DNA of 64,000 nucleotides, from positions 28,670 through 92,669 of the forward strand of contig NZ_FWXI01000021.1 of assembly GCF_900176355.1 (NCBI RefSeq), read 5' to 3'. The translations under genes were made by a program, and so were the position numbers. This DNA is from Sporomusa malonica (GTDB lineage: Bacteria > Bacillota > Negativicutes > Sporomusales > Sporomusaceae). The notes beneath the pieces are model-generated. The model saw nothing but the letters and a program-made list of their open reading frames with translations, was not told the DNA's origin and made no database searches. This document shows positions 16,931 through 25,968 of the stretch, piece after piece; within the stretch, counting starts at the first letter, position 1; each line of letters starts with the position of its first letter.

Positions 16931-19272
16931 CGCACAGCCTCCTTACCGGCTTGACGGAGAGCCAATAATATTTTTTCCCCAGTCAGCGTTCCCTTGGTAA
17001 TACGCGTTCCGCTACTATCAGCAACACCATTGGCGATGGCTGGTAAAACGCCGTCGATACTGATTTCACCTGCACCTTTCATTCCATATGGCCCATCATC
17101 CTCTGCCAAAGCTACTACCACTGTTTCCATATTGGGCATATCCATAGCCGTTGGCAGAATATAGGTAGAAAAATCATTTGTCATGATCTGCCCCTCTTTA
17201 AGAGCAAAATCTTCGAATAAGGCATACCCAATTCCCTGGGCAGCGCCACCTTGGATTTGCTGCTCAAAAACCTGGGGGTTTAGCACGCAGCCAGCATCAA
17301 TACAATTTAGCAGATCACATACTTCTACTTCCCCGGTTAACGTATCCACCTGCAGCCTAACCAACTGAACACCATAGGAAAATACCCGATGCGGATATCC
17401 ATGATGACGTAGATTTTTTCCTGTCGGCAACACTTGTTTATTGACTGGACAAGTATAACTATAGGTAGCCGTCCGTTCACTGTCATCCATAAACCCGGCA
17501 ATCATTTTCAGCGGAACTTCCCGACCAGAAGGCTGATGTAAAATTCGCCCGGGTAATAGTATTAGATCCTCAACACTCAGTTGTTCGAGTAGCTGAAACG
17601 AAAACATCAGCAATGCTCTTGCCAGGATTCGTTCTTTCAGGATATTCGCCGCCCCAGTAAGAGCATTGCCATAAGTAAAGGTTGTCCGGCTGGCAGAAGA
17701 TGAAGCAGAAGGGAGTGTCCTGGATGTATCTGGCAAGACCAGCTCCATATTGTCACAGCCTTGGAAGAGAATATGCCCGACAATTTGCATGTAAGTGGCG
17801 GCATTGCCCTGCCCCATATCGACGACACCGCCATAAACACGAATACGACCATCTGGAGAAAGCTCTAGCTTGGCGTTGGCATAATCGGGAATAACCGGCC
17901 CAAAACCAACCGCATGATAACAGGCAGCCAGACCGACGCCTCGCCGTTTAAAGGGTGGCGCACTATTCTGCCAGGCTTGCCGTTCACGCCATAGCCGATG
18001 TTCCCCTACCTTTGCCAAACATTCTTCCAACCCTACCGTTTGCGTCAGCAGCACTCCGGCAGGTGTCACACTGCCACGGCGCACAGCATTTTTCAGTCGG
18101 AACTGCAGGGGATCAAAACCTGCCAATTTCGCCAGTTCATCAACAGCCTGCTCGATTCCGGCCGCTGCCTGTGGTATCCCAAACCCTCGAAAGGCGCTGG
18201 CAACGGGGTTATTGGTATAAACAACTGCCCCTTTTATCAATGTATGGGGAATACAATAAGAACCACCAGCATGCTCCATGGCTAAAGCAAGTACCTCACC
18301 ACCCATTGCCGAATAAGCACCTGTATCCAGCAAAATAGAACAGTCGAGAGCTTGTAAAACACCTTCCCGGTCACACCCTAACGTATATTGCATGACTGCA
18401 GGATGTCGTTTGGTTCCAGCTAGAAATCGTTCTTCCCTTGAATACCACATTTTTACTGGTCGTCCAGCTGAATGAAGGGCTGCCAATGCCAAAAATCCCT
18501 GTACCGTAATGCCATCTTTGCCGCCAAAAGCACCGCCTAAATACGGCGCCATCACTCTAAATTTGGTCGGTGGTATTTTTAAGGCTTCTGCCAGCTCCAA
18601 CCGATCACGAAACGGTGTCTGGGTAGAGACAATCATGGCAATCGTACCGTCCTCTTCTAGCCATGCTACCCCGGCCTCGGTTTCAAGAAAGGCATGATCT
18701 TGCCAGTTTAGTTCGATTGACACTTCTGCACTAAACGCACAGTCTGCTAAAGCTGCTGCGCCCCGCCCACAGCTAATTTCACCACTAAGCAGCGTGTTAC
18801 CGTCAGCTCTCCCAGGATGAAGGATTACCGAATTTTTATTCTGGGCCTCTTCCGGATCAAATACGGCAGCAAGTGGTTCATACTCAACCACAATAGCAGC
18901 CAGCGCCTGTTCTAACACTTCTTTCGTCTCAGCCGTTACTAATGCAACTGCCTCGCCATAATGACGGACAATACCATCTGCCAATATGGGTTGATCTTTT
19001 TCAAAAATACCCAAGCGATTACTACCTAGCACATCTTGACTTGTCAAAACCGAAACGACACCACTCATGCCTTGTGCCTGTGAAATATCAATACCCGTAA
19101 TCCTGGCATGGGGATAGGCGGCACGCTTGACACCTGCCCAAAGGTAGTTTTCCGGGTAATAATCAGCAGCATATCGTTCTTCACCCGTAACCTTGGTCAA
19201 TGCATCAACCCTAGGTGCCGATCTGCCGATGACTAGGGGTTCACTGGTTATCGGACGACTACTTTGAAACAT
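16927..19272 (-). CDS. molybdenum hydroxylase molybdopterin-binding subunit (XdhA/CoxL type)
   Basis: 781 residues from ATG 19272; a longer frame to 19314 exists, but GAGTGGAAAG precedes 19272. The N-terminal Ald_Xan_dh_C domain (about 10-140) starts with SAPRVDALTKVTGEERYAADY. The molybdopterin-binding domain shows GGAFGGKDG near residue 250, the AFRGFG motif and a C-terminal GAGEIS with the catalytic glutamate. The loop usually carrying the CO dehydrogenase selenocysteine/cysteine shows ASAFRGFG, so it is not a CO dehydrogenase. Purine, nicotinate or aldehyde substrates are possible. A 23-codon ORF overlaps its start (19259-19330). No maturation (mobA/xdhC-like) gene is in the operon. Confidence 0.93.
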   Translation of the reverse strand: MFQSSRPITSEPLVIGRSAPRVDALTKVTGEERYAADYYPENYLWAGVKRAAYPHARITGIDISQAQGMSGVVSVLTSQDVLGSNRLGIFEKDQPILADGIVRHYGEAVALVTAETKEVLEQALAAIVVEYEPLAAVFDPEEAQNKNSVILHPGRADGNTLLSGEISCGRGAAALADCAFSAEVSIELNWQDHAFLETEAGVAWLEEDGTIAMIVSTQTPFRDRLELAEALKIPPTKFRVMAPYLGGAFGGKDGITVQGFLALAALHSAGRPVKMWYSREERFLAGTKRHPAVMQYTLGCDREGVLQALDCSILLDTGAYSAMGGEVLALAMEHAGGSYCIPHTLIKGAVVYTNNPVASAFRGFGIPQAAAGIEQAVDELAKLAGFDPLQFRLKNAVRRGSVTPAGVLLTQTVGLEECLAKVGEHRLWRERQAWQNSAPPFKRRGVGLAACYHAVGFGPVIPDYANAKLELSPDGRIRVYGGVVDMGQGNAATYMQIVGHILFQGCDNMELVLPDTSRTLPSASSSASRTTFTYGNALTGAANILKERILARALLMFSFQLLEQLSVEDLILLPGRILHQPSGREVPLKMIAGFMDDSERTATYSYTCPVNKQVLPTGKNLRHHGYPHRVFSYGVQLVRLQVDTLTGEVEVCDLLNCIDAGCVLNPQVFEQQIQGGAAQGIGYALFEDFALKEGQIMTNDFSTYILPTAMDMPNMETVVVALAEDDGPYGMKGAGEISIDGVLPAIANGVADSSGTRITKGTLTGEKILLALRQAGKEAVR

Positions 19273-19330
19273 GGCTTTCCACTCGTTTAGCCAGCAATTC
19301 CTGCAAGTTTTCAATTTGCTTTCTGGTCAT
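19259..19330 (-). CDS. 23-residue ORF overlapping the start of the molybdopterin subunit gene
   Basis: ATG 19330 follows GGGAAGGGAG by 8 nt and opens a 23-codon frame starting MTRKQIENL and ending ESHVSK. Its stop lies 14 nt inside the next gene, whose ATG is 19272. The peptide is charged and amphipathic and has no known relative that I recall. The spacing suggests translational coupling, so that ribosomes finishing the peptide re-initiate on the enzyme gene. It may be a leader peptide or an accidental frame. Confidence 0.45.
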   Translation of the reverse strand: MTRKQIENLQELLAKRVESHVSK

Positions 19331-19359
19331 TTGGGCATCTCCCTTCCCTTGCTTTGAAC

Positions 19360-20388
19360 TTATAAACTGGTTCCCGTTACAGCTTGCCAATCAATTTCAA
19401 TAAATTCCTTGATTTTTTTTGCTCGTTTACTATAGAGATTAGCACCGTCAAAATTGGGCGAACCAACTATTTTTTGCATGAAAAAGCCGTCGTCGTCAAA
19501 CCAACGGGGTAATGCCCCGCCAAAAAAGTACCCGCGTTGGCGCAAAATATCAACTACAGTGCCTGTCCAAGGACGAGTGAGTCTAATAAACACTTGCGTA
19601 ACCACAATACCCGCTGCTACTGTCTGCCCTTCCACGTCATCAAGATACGCTGCAAAATCGCCACCTGTTTCATCAAAAGTGATCCTTGCCACACCGGCAT
19701 CGGTAAACATCTGTAGTTCTCCCACTGTTGCTACTTCTGCTGGCAGTATCTCATCTGATGTAGCAAAGGTATGACCGCAATCTGTGTCAGCATAGATTTC
19801 TTGCAGCATCTCTTCGTAAACGCTCGGCAAATAGATGGTCTGTGGTCTAGCTTTAAAAGTACGAAAAACAACCAAAGTCGAAACGCGACCACCATTCGTC
19901 GATTGAGAATTCGCCTGACTATACGATTCAGCAGGCATCAAATCCATCTCTAGCGCTGTTTCGTGAAATTTTTGCCGCACCGCGGATTGTTGCATAAATA
20001 AATGATTACATACCGTTTCGCCCCAAACCTGTTCTAACCCGTATCGCGGGGGAATTTTTTTCATAGACTCACTAATCAACTTCATCGCCATCATTGTCTG
20101 ACGAAAGTCGTGCCTAACCATCATTTGTCCATGTTCATACAATTCTTTGTTGGGTGGGGATGAGCGGTATAAAGCAACATGTCCCACTACCTCGCCCGCA
20201 TCAGTACGAGCTACCATCCGGTATGTTTCACCAGCCTCACTCTGACGTATCAGTTCCTCAGGATCATACACTTCCCGCCTTGGATAATTTTCACCATAAA
20301 TTGCGCGGTACAATTCTACCACACCTAGCGCATCCGCAGGACTAAAAAAATCAATTTCCCAAGACTTTGCTCTAGACTCTTCAGCCAT
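19360..20388 (-). CDS. GNAT-like acetyltransferase domain protein
   Basis: 342 residues, cytoplasmic, no signal. The N-terminal half (about 10-160) resembles a GNAT fold: FFSPADALGVVELYRAIYG, then MVARTDAGEVVGHVALYRSS (beta strands of the acetyl-CoA site) and a helix HDFRQTMMAMKLISESM. The C-terminal half is less clear but contains a second similar strand-helix pattern (QTVAAGIVVTQVFIR) ending in GFFMQKIVGSPNFDG. A double-GNAT organisation is possible. It lies 22 nt from the MATE exporter and 30 nt from the leader ORF of the molybdenum hydroxylase. In this operon it may modify an exported metabolite; the substrate is unknown. Confidence 0.65.
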   Translation of the reverse strand: MAEESRAKSWEIDFFSPADALGVVELYRAIYGENYPRREVYDPEELIRQSEAGETYRMVARTDAGEVVGHVALYRSSPPNKELYEHGQMMVRHDFRQTMMAMKLISESMKKIPPRYGLEQVWGETVCNHLFMQQSAVRQKFHETALEMDLMPAESYSQANSQSTNGGRVSTLVVFRTFKARPQTIYLPSVYEEMLQEIYADTDCGHTFATSDEILPAEVATVGELQMFTDAGVARITFDETGGDFAAYLDDVEGQTVAAGIVVTQVFIRLTRPWTGTVVDILRQRGYFFGGALPRWFDDDGFFMQKIVGSPNFDGANLYSKRAKKIKEFIEIDWQAVTGTSL

Positions 20389-20410
20389 ATGACATCCTCC
20401 TCATTCCCGC

Positions 20411-21760
20411 TTATTTATTAAACCCTTGTTCCATACTTGGTAAAGTTCTTTGCAACCGCCACAGCAATGTGAGGGCGATCATCGCTGCGCCCATAGTTGC
20501 CAGCGGATGGCTCCAAAACACCCCGCGCTCACCCCAATGGCTGCCAATCCAATAAGCCAGTGGCACCCGTAATACAATGATGTAAGTAAAAGAAACAATC
20601 ATCATTAAGGCTGGCCTTTTCAGCCCTTGCACTGTGCCATAGAACGCAAATAGTAGCGTAGCAAAAACAATGGCCATGCCTGATGCCTGAATGGCGTAAC
20701 CGCTTAGTTCTCTCAGCTCCGCCGGAGGCCGGAAGACAGCATTTAACACATGTGGGAACGAAACAAACAGCAGCATGACAGGCAATACAATGCCAAGAGA
20801 TAATATAAAGAAAAATTTTACGCCGCTTCTAATACGGCGATATTCTTGTTTTCCTGCATTAAAACTAATAAAAGTTGCCAACGCATTGCTCATACCCATG
20901 ATGGGCAACATAACCATCATTTCCGTACGCGACATCATATTCCACGCACCAACCGCAACTGCTCCAAATTGAATAAGCACTCCATTCAGCAGCATCAAGC
21001 CAATCGGCGAAACCAGATAAGAACTAGCAATAAACATTCCCTGACTAGCAATGCGTCTCCAATATTGGATCATTCTCCGTGTGGGGATGACCGTCAGTCG
21101 TCTATGCCCAGCCACATGCAAACGCCAACTTAAATAGACAGCAGCCCCAATCTGCCCAATCAAGGTACCAATGCTTGCGCCAGCAGTCCCGAGGCCTAAG
21201 CTGAATATAAGGATTGGATCAAGCACCATATTCAGCACATTCCCCAGAATCATTGCCTTCATCGGAGTCACGGTATCTCCTTGGACCATAAACAAGGCCT
21301 CAGCAGTCATGACATATCCCATAACAGGAAAGCCAGCAACCAACCAAAAAGTATATCCGTAAATATGATCCATGACCATTGCATCAGCACCCAGAAAAGT
21401 AAAAAACGCACGACATAACCCTGGCAGCATGAGGGGCAAAAACCATATCATAATGAGTGTCATAAGTGGCAATATTGCCAAGCCCATCTGCCGGGCATCA
21501 GCCTCATCACCAGCGCCTCTATCATGACTGATCAGCACCACACTGCCCATGGCAATTCCCTTACCTAGTGAAAGAGCAATATAGGTTAATGGCACCGCTA
21601 AAGAAATGGCGGCTAAAGGCAGTTCACCCAACCAAGAAATAAAAATAGTATTTACATAGGAATATAAGTTTTGAAAAAACAAGGAAACCATTAATGGAAT
21701 AGCTAACCGAATCATTACTAGTGGAACGGGATCCTCTGCCATATCGACTGCAACTGCCAT
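20411..21760 (-). CDS. MATE-family efflux transporter
   Basis: 449 residues with about 12 transmembrane segments, in two halves of six as expected for MATE (MatE) proteins. The N-terminus has MIRLAIPLMVSLFFQNLYSYVNTIFISWLGELPLAAISLA and the middle has VSPIGLMLLNGVLIQFGAVAVGAWNMMSR. It should export a cationic or small organic compound using Na+ or H+. ATG 21760 sits 4-5 nt behind GGGAGGG; the frame opens earlier at 21784. It follows the E1-like gene after 177 nt, the longest gap in the operon; no clear terminator is visible there, so a separate promoter is possible. Export of the product of the neighbouring aminotransferase/GNAT genes is an inference. Confidence 0.93.
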   Translation of the reverse strand: MAVAVDMAEDPVPLVMIRLAIPLMVSLFFQNLYSYVNTIFISWLGELPLAAISLAVPLTYIALSLGKGIAMGSVVLISHDRGAGDEADARQMGLAILPLMTLIMIWFLPLMLPGLCRAFFTFLGADAMVMDHIYGYTFWLVAGFPVMGYVMTAEALFMVQGDTVTPMKAMILGNVLNMVLDPILIFSLGLGTAGASIGTLIGQIGAAVYLSWRLHVAGHRRLTVIPTRRMIQYWRRIASQGMFIASSYLVSPIGLMLLNGVLIQFGAVAVGAWNMMSRTEMMVMLPIMGMSNALATFISFNAGKQEYRRIRSGVKFFFILSLGIVLPVMLLFVSFPHVLNAVFRPPAELRELSGYAIQASGMAIVFATLLFAFYGTVQGLKRPALMMIVSFTYIIVLRVPLAYWIGSHWGERGVFWSHPLATMGAAMIALTLLWRLQRTLPSMEQGFNK

Positions 21761-21937
21761 CTTACCCTCCCAGCGTCCAAACAATACCTTAACTAGAATT
21801 CAATAATTTTTCTCAAAACTCTGGCCCTTGTGTATCAGCAGGACTAAAGCTATCAATCTCACCGGACTTTTTTTAGACTCTCCAGTCACAATTTCATCCC
21901 TCTTTCTATCTTAGAGCCACTACTATTTATGATTTGT

Positions 21938-22726
21938 TCAATCTTCAACTGACGAAACTGTCATGTTAAGATTAAGCAAATCAATCGCAAGATACTGCGG
22001 CGCAAATAACGGCTCACGATCAAGCCATCCCAGCGGCTGCAGCAGATAAGTCATAACCTCATTAGCCAATACAGTCCCTGCCATGTTAGCCCCTACTGCC
22101 GTGGTGGATAATATCCCTTGCGCAAATCCCTGTTCAATACGTGCCCTAATTTCCGGGTGAAAGCTTTCTGCAATCATCATTGGCAAAATACCTCCATTCC
22201 GCCCCTGACGCTCAGCCATACTCCAAAATGTTGCTGGAGTCATGCCGTCAGGGTGATGATTTACCAGCAATGCCCCAAAACCAATAGCGCCTGCAGTAAA
22301 AAGAGGAATACCCATCCTGGCACTTAACTTCCCGCTTTTTTCTTTAACGTCTTGACCTTTCTCTGCGTCGATGACGCCAATATATGCATCCGCTCCTTGC
22401 AAAAATCCCTCAATATTGTCGACGTTGATTCCGTCAGGATATAGTTCCAGCTCAATAGCCGGATTTATAGCGTGCGCCCATTCCACATAAACGTCTAGTT
22501 TAGGGCGTCCCATAGTAAACGCAGTCGCTCCTGGCTGGCGGTTCATATCAGGAGGATCAAATATGCCGTTTTCTGCTAAACGAAACCGGCGAACCCCCGA
22601 CCGTACCAAGGCTTGAAAAGCAACCCCACCAACGCCTCCCAATCCAGACAAGGCTATGTACGAATGCGCCAAAATGTCTAATCCCTCTTTTTGCAAAAGC
22701 GGCTGTAATCTGTTAAGAAAATCCAT
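21938..22726 (-). CDS. ThiF/MoeB/E1-like adenylyltransferase-fold protein without cysteine
   Basis: 262 residues with a Rossmann ATP-binding fold of the E1 family: SGLGGVGGVAFQALVRSGV near residue 27, then DPPDMNRQ in place of the usual D-x-x-x-x-SNLNRQ, GRPKLDV and INPAIELELYPDGI. The downstream part holds VIDAEKG and then a novel C-terminal region (VGANMAGTVLANEVM). The protein contains no cysteine at all, so it lacks both the CxxC zinc sites and the catalytic cysteine of MoeB/ThiF. It may adenylate a small substrate without forming a thioester, or only bind a nucleotide. It is between the aminotransferase (50 nt) and the MATE gene (177 nt). Confidence 0.8.
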   Translation of the reverse strand: MDFLNRLQPLLQKEGLDILAHSYIALSGLGGVGGVAFQALVRSGVRRFRLAENGIFDPPDMNRQPGATAFTMGRPKLDVYVEWAHAINPAIELELYPDGINVDNIEGFLQGADAYIGVIDAEKGQDVKEKSGKLSARMGIPLFTAGAIGFGALLVNHHPDGMTPATFWSMAERQGRNGGILPMMIAESFHPEIRARIEQGFAQGILSTTAVGANMAGTVLANEVMTYLLQPLGWLDREPLFAPQYLAIDLLNLNMTVSSVED

Positions 22727-22775
22727 GTTTTTTTCTCCTTTCTCTCATATGTATGAATGATTATTGCCTTAAAAT

Positions 22776-23888
22776 TTAAATAATTTTTCTCAATGCTCTG
22801 ATAAACCCTTCCATAACCGGCACAGCATGCAGAGTAACACGAATATGATTGGGAAACCGGAAACCAGTCATGGTACGCACCATGTAACCCATACGCATTA
22901 GTTTGCGATAAGCCAATGTATCACTGAAGGGCAGACGAATGATGACATAATTACCTTCACCGCAAATATAGTGTAGTCCCAAAGCATCCAGTTCCTGCTT
23001 CAGATATTCCTTGGACTCTCGCACCAATACCCTTGTCCGCGCAACATGACCACCATCATCAGCTAAAGCCGCAAGAGCTGCGTCTTGGGCCAAAGCATTC
23101 ACCGAATAAACAATACAGGTGCGACGAATGACATTAACTATGTCAATATTGCCTGCTAAATAGCCAATACGCAGTGCCGCTAAGGCATACATTTTAGAAA
23201 AAGTACGAAAAATAACCAGGTTAGGATATTCCTTAATCAGACTCATCCCATCAGGAAAATCCGCTGCCTCGGCAAATTCGGCATAGGCTTCATCCACCAC
23301 AACAATTTGCCGTCCGTTCACCTTGTCAAGAAATGCCCGTAATCGTGTATCGCTCCAGTATGTCCCGGTCGGATTATTGGGATTGCAGATAAAGATAATT
23401 TTCGTCCGGTCATCCACCGCAGCCAACATAGCCTCATCATCAAAACCATACTCTTTGAGCGGTACCAACCGGCTTTCAAATCCAGAAAATTCGGCCACCC
23501 ACTCATACACAGCAAACGTCTTATCTGCGGTGATAATATTGTCACCCTGCTGACAAAAAGCCTTGATTACAAAGGCAATGACCTCATTGGCACCGTTGCC
23601 GACAATAAAAGCATCTGGCGATATTCCATAAATCTCGCCTAATCGCTGCCGCAAATGATAGGCATCCCCGCTGGGATAAATAGCCGCCCGTTCTGGTTCA
23701 AAACGTCTGATGGCTTCTAGTGCCTGTGGCGGTGGCCCGATCACATTCTCATTATTGTTCATACGGCATAGCACCGGCGAATTATACATCTGTTTCAGCA
23801 CATCATCAGGTTTACTTGGGATATATGGCTCAATTTTATGGATATATGGCGGTACTAACTGTTTGAGGGGAGGAAACTGGCCTGACAT
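22776..23888 (-). CDS. HisC-like class I/II aminotransferase
   Basis: 370 residues from ATG 23888, 5 nt behind GGGAGGAG; the frame opens at 23918 but lacks a site. It is a fold type I PLP enzyme of the histidinol-phosphate/threonine-phosphate decarboxylase group: MNNNENVIGPPPQA near the N-terminus, GNGANEVIAF, IFICNPNNPTGTYWS, VVDEAYAEFA, and the PLP lysine in RTFSKMYALAALRIGY. Full length is typical. No other histidine or cobalamin synthesis genes are near, so it probably acts on a specialised keto acid or amino compound. It overlaps or touches the RsbW-like/acetyltransferase fusion upstream (stop at 23890), indicating coupled expression. Confidence 0.88.
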   Translation of the reverse strand: MSGQFPPLKQLVPPYIHKIEPYIPSKPDDVLKQMYNSPVLCRMNNNENVIGPPPQALEAIRRFEPERAAIYPSGDAYHLRQRLGEIYGISPDAFIVGNGANEVIAFVIKAFCQQGDNIITADKTFAVYEWVAEFSGFESRLVPLKEYGFDDEAMLAAVDDRTKIIFICNPNNPTGTYWSDTRLRAFLDKVNGRQIVVVDEAYAEFAEAADFPDGMSLIKEYPNLVIFRTFSKMYALAALRIGYLAGNIDIVNVIRRTCIVYSVNALAQDAALAALADDGGHVARTRVLVRESKEYLKQELDALGLHYICGEGNYVIIRLPFSDTLAYRKLMRMGYMVRTMTGFRFPNHIRVTLHAVPVMEGFIRALRKII

Positions 23889-23889
23889 A

Positions 23890-25176
23890 TTATTCTCCTC
23901 CCGCATATTGGAATACAACTACATCACCCTGTCCACCCCATGGCAAAACGAAGGAAGGTGCAAAACCTGCTGCTCTAAGATCTGCTGCCAGCAGGGCCTC
24001 TAGTTCTTTACCAATGTCCAATTCAAAAAACATTGTTGACACGCCCTGTTGTCGCAAAGAGGAGACATACTCCCGTAAAACAGCCTGAGCATCTGCCCCA
24101 ACCACCAGCGCAGAAAGGACGGCCTGTTTTTGGTTCCGGTCCACTGAAACGGCAAATACTGAATGAGGGACTAGTTTTTCACCTGCTTGTTCAACGGAAA
24201 TGATGCTGCGGGGCAAAACAAGACGTTCATAACATTTCTCCACAAAACCTTTCAATGAGGAGTGGACAAAAACCACCATTCCTGTATCCTCTTCTAATTG
24301 CCGATACAGCACAGTGTAATGGCTCACTATTTCTTCCGTAGGGATAGACTGAGGCAGACCAAGTTCCTCAAAATAATCTACTGGAATTTCCTTTGTCGGC
24401 TGTCTAACTACCATACTGACAGCACTGGAACGGGCTAATTTTTCCAGAACTTTTTCCACTAACAGTGTCGCCAGTCCTTCCTGAAAAACATAAGGCCCAT
24501 AGGCTTCCACCAGCTTGCCATTCCACTTCCATAACATACCACCGCCCACATTCCCTTTGCCATCAAGAGCCAATACAGCCTCATATTCACCACTGTCTAC
24601 CATATCAACAACCTTACCAGGAAAGCGAAAGAAATCAGGAGCTGCTACGCCATAACTGCTAATTACCTGCTGCGCAAACTGCTTCAACTCTTCCCGCCCG
24701 CCAGCGTCGATCGAATAGTTCCCCTTGGGCGGCATTGCCAATTGGGCTGTCATCTCAGGATACTGTTTTTCCACTAGAAAATATAAACCCATTTCCTTAT
24801 CTTGTTCCAACACCAACTTAAATCGATCCACCATGCGGGCTGCTAACAAAATACCCATCTCTGCCAAAAAATCCTCATCTTCTATATCTGTAGCAGCAGT
24901 CTTATTCATGACTTTTGTTGGTAGCGCTTGAGGTGAAACTAAGCAGACAATCTCAACATAATACCCGCCTGACCTGGCAATCAGACGCATATTCTCGCTC
25001 TTTCCCGCCTGAGCCGAAATAAAGACAAATATTTCTTCTACTGCCAAACCTAATCGCAGGCTTCTAGCATCATCTAAGCCAAATGCTTTAGCCGCAGTTT
25101 CAGCAAACCCGGTCACCAAGGGCAGCATCTCCATCGCCAAAGGTGTTCGTAATTCCACCACTTTATGCTCTTCCAT
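23890..25176 (-). CDS. fusion of an RsbW-like ATPase fold and an acetyltransferase-like domain
   Basis: 428 residues from ATG 25176, 7 nt behind GGGGAG. Residues about 1-140 resemble an anti-sigma HATPase domain: RLGLAVEEIFVFISAQ matches an N box with Glu, and GILLAARMVDRF to GLYFLVEKQ matches the C-terminal G2-like helix and strand. The D-x-G-x-G nucleotide loop is not recognisable, so kinase activity is doubtful. Residues about 160-430 look like one or two GNAT-type folds (GEYEAVLALDGKGNVGGGMLWKWNG, then VFVHSSLKGFVEKCYERL). I infer a partner-binding module tethered to an acyltransferase, possibly switched by one of the STAS proteins. It sits 55 nt after the GNAT gene and adjoins the aminotransferase. 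Confidence 0.65.
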   Translation of the reverse strand: MEEHKVVELRTPLAMEMLPLVTGFAETAAKAFGLDDARSLRLGLAVEEIFVFISAQAGKSENMRLIARSGGYYVEIVCLVSPQALPTKVMNKTAATDIEDEDFLAEMGILLAARMVDRFKLVLEQDKEMGLYFLVEKQYPEMTAQLAMPPKGNYSIDAGGREELKQFAQQVISSYGVAAPDFFRFPGKVVDMVDSGEYEAVLALDGKGNVGGGMLWKWNGKLVEAYGPYVFQEGLATLLVEKVLEKLARSSAVSMVVRQPTKEIPVDYFEELGLPQSIPTEEIVSHYTVLYRQLEEDTGMVVFVHSSLKGFVEKCYERLVLPRSIISVEQAGEKLVPHSVFAVSVDRNQKQAVLSALVVGADAQAVLREYVSSLRQQGVSTMFFELDIGKELEALLAADLRAAGFAPSFVLPWGGQGDVVVFQYAGGE

Positions 25177-25231
25177 AATCAATCTCCCCGTTTACTGTTT
25201 TCTTTCAGTACGATGGATACAGACTATACTT

Positions 25232-25951
25232 TTATCGCAGCTTTCTAAAAAACAAACCTGTTTCACCACTACTTGTCCCAAGCTGAACGCCATAATAGCC
25301 CTGTTCTAACAGCTCAATCTGTCGTGGATAGTCATAGCTGGCGGCAAAAATCAATTTCTTATCCACCGCTGTGATCGGAGTATCCATATCTCGGTAAAAT
25401 ATATAGCGCCAAATCCTTCTGAATTTAGGCATTAATTTCACAACAACCATATTCAGTGAGAATTTATCGCTGATGCTTGGATAATTATGGGGAGATACGA
25501 TGGAACACATAGTAGGGAACGGTCTTGATGCCTGCGCCACCCTTAGAAGATGAACCCCCATATGTTTTTGCAGCGAATTACCGCGAAACTCAGGATGAAC
25601 AACACACAATGCCAAGTGCGCCGTTTTGCCATAAGAAGACCTGTTGCACAGTAGCGGATTATTCGGATCACCCTCGTGATGAAAATACATCACCCGAAAA
25701 CCTACTAGAGTTCGATCCACAAAGACTCCGGCCACAATTCCGTCTTGACCCAAAAAATCTACGACTGTTTCATTGGCATAACGCCAGAGCATATCTGAAT
25801 CCTCTATATTTTCTACCACAAAGTCGTATAGTTCTAACACACTGGGCAAATCGCTCTCTTTTAATACTCTCATCGTATAGGGATACCACTGCTTGTTTAC
25901 ACGGCTTCTAATCCGCCCTGTCACCAACAGCTGCTCTTCAGGCACTGTCAA
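25232..25951 (-). CDS. GNAT-family N-acetyltransferase
   Basis: 239 residues from TTG 25951, 7 nt behind AGGGAG; the GTG at 25960 overlaps the binding site. The central part is a GNAT fold: LPSVLELYDFVVENI, GIVAGVFVDRTLVGFRVMYFH, then AHLALCVVHPEFRGNSLQKHMGVHLL (the motif A acetyl-CoA loop, here R-G-N-S-L-Q) and SPHNYPSI. The C-terminal tail is short and aromatic. The substrate is unknown. It lies 17 nt from the MFS-sensor gene and 55 nt from the RsbW-like/acetyltransferase fusion, within the long operon. Confidence 0.85.
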   Translation of the reverse strand: MTVPEEQLLVTGRIRSRVNKQWYPYTMRVLKESDLPSVLELYDFVVENIEDSDMLWRYANETVVDFLGQDGIVAGVFVDRTLVGFRVMYFHHEGDPNNPLLCNRSSYGKTAHLALCVVHPEFRGNSLQKHMGVHLLRVAQASRPFPTMCSIVSPHNYPSISDKFSLNMVVVKLMPKFRRIWRYIFYRDMDTPITAVDKKLIFAASYDYPRQIELLEQGYYGVQLGTSSGETGLFFRKLR

Positions 25952-25968
25952 AAACTTCACTCCCTTAT

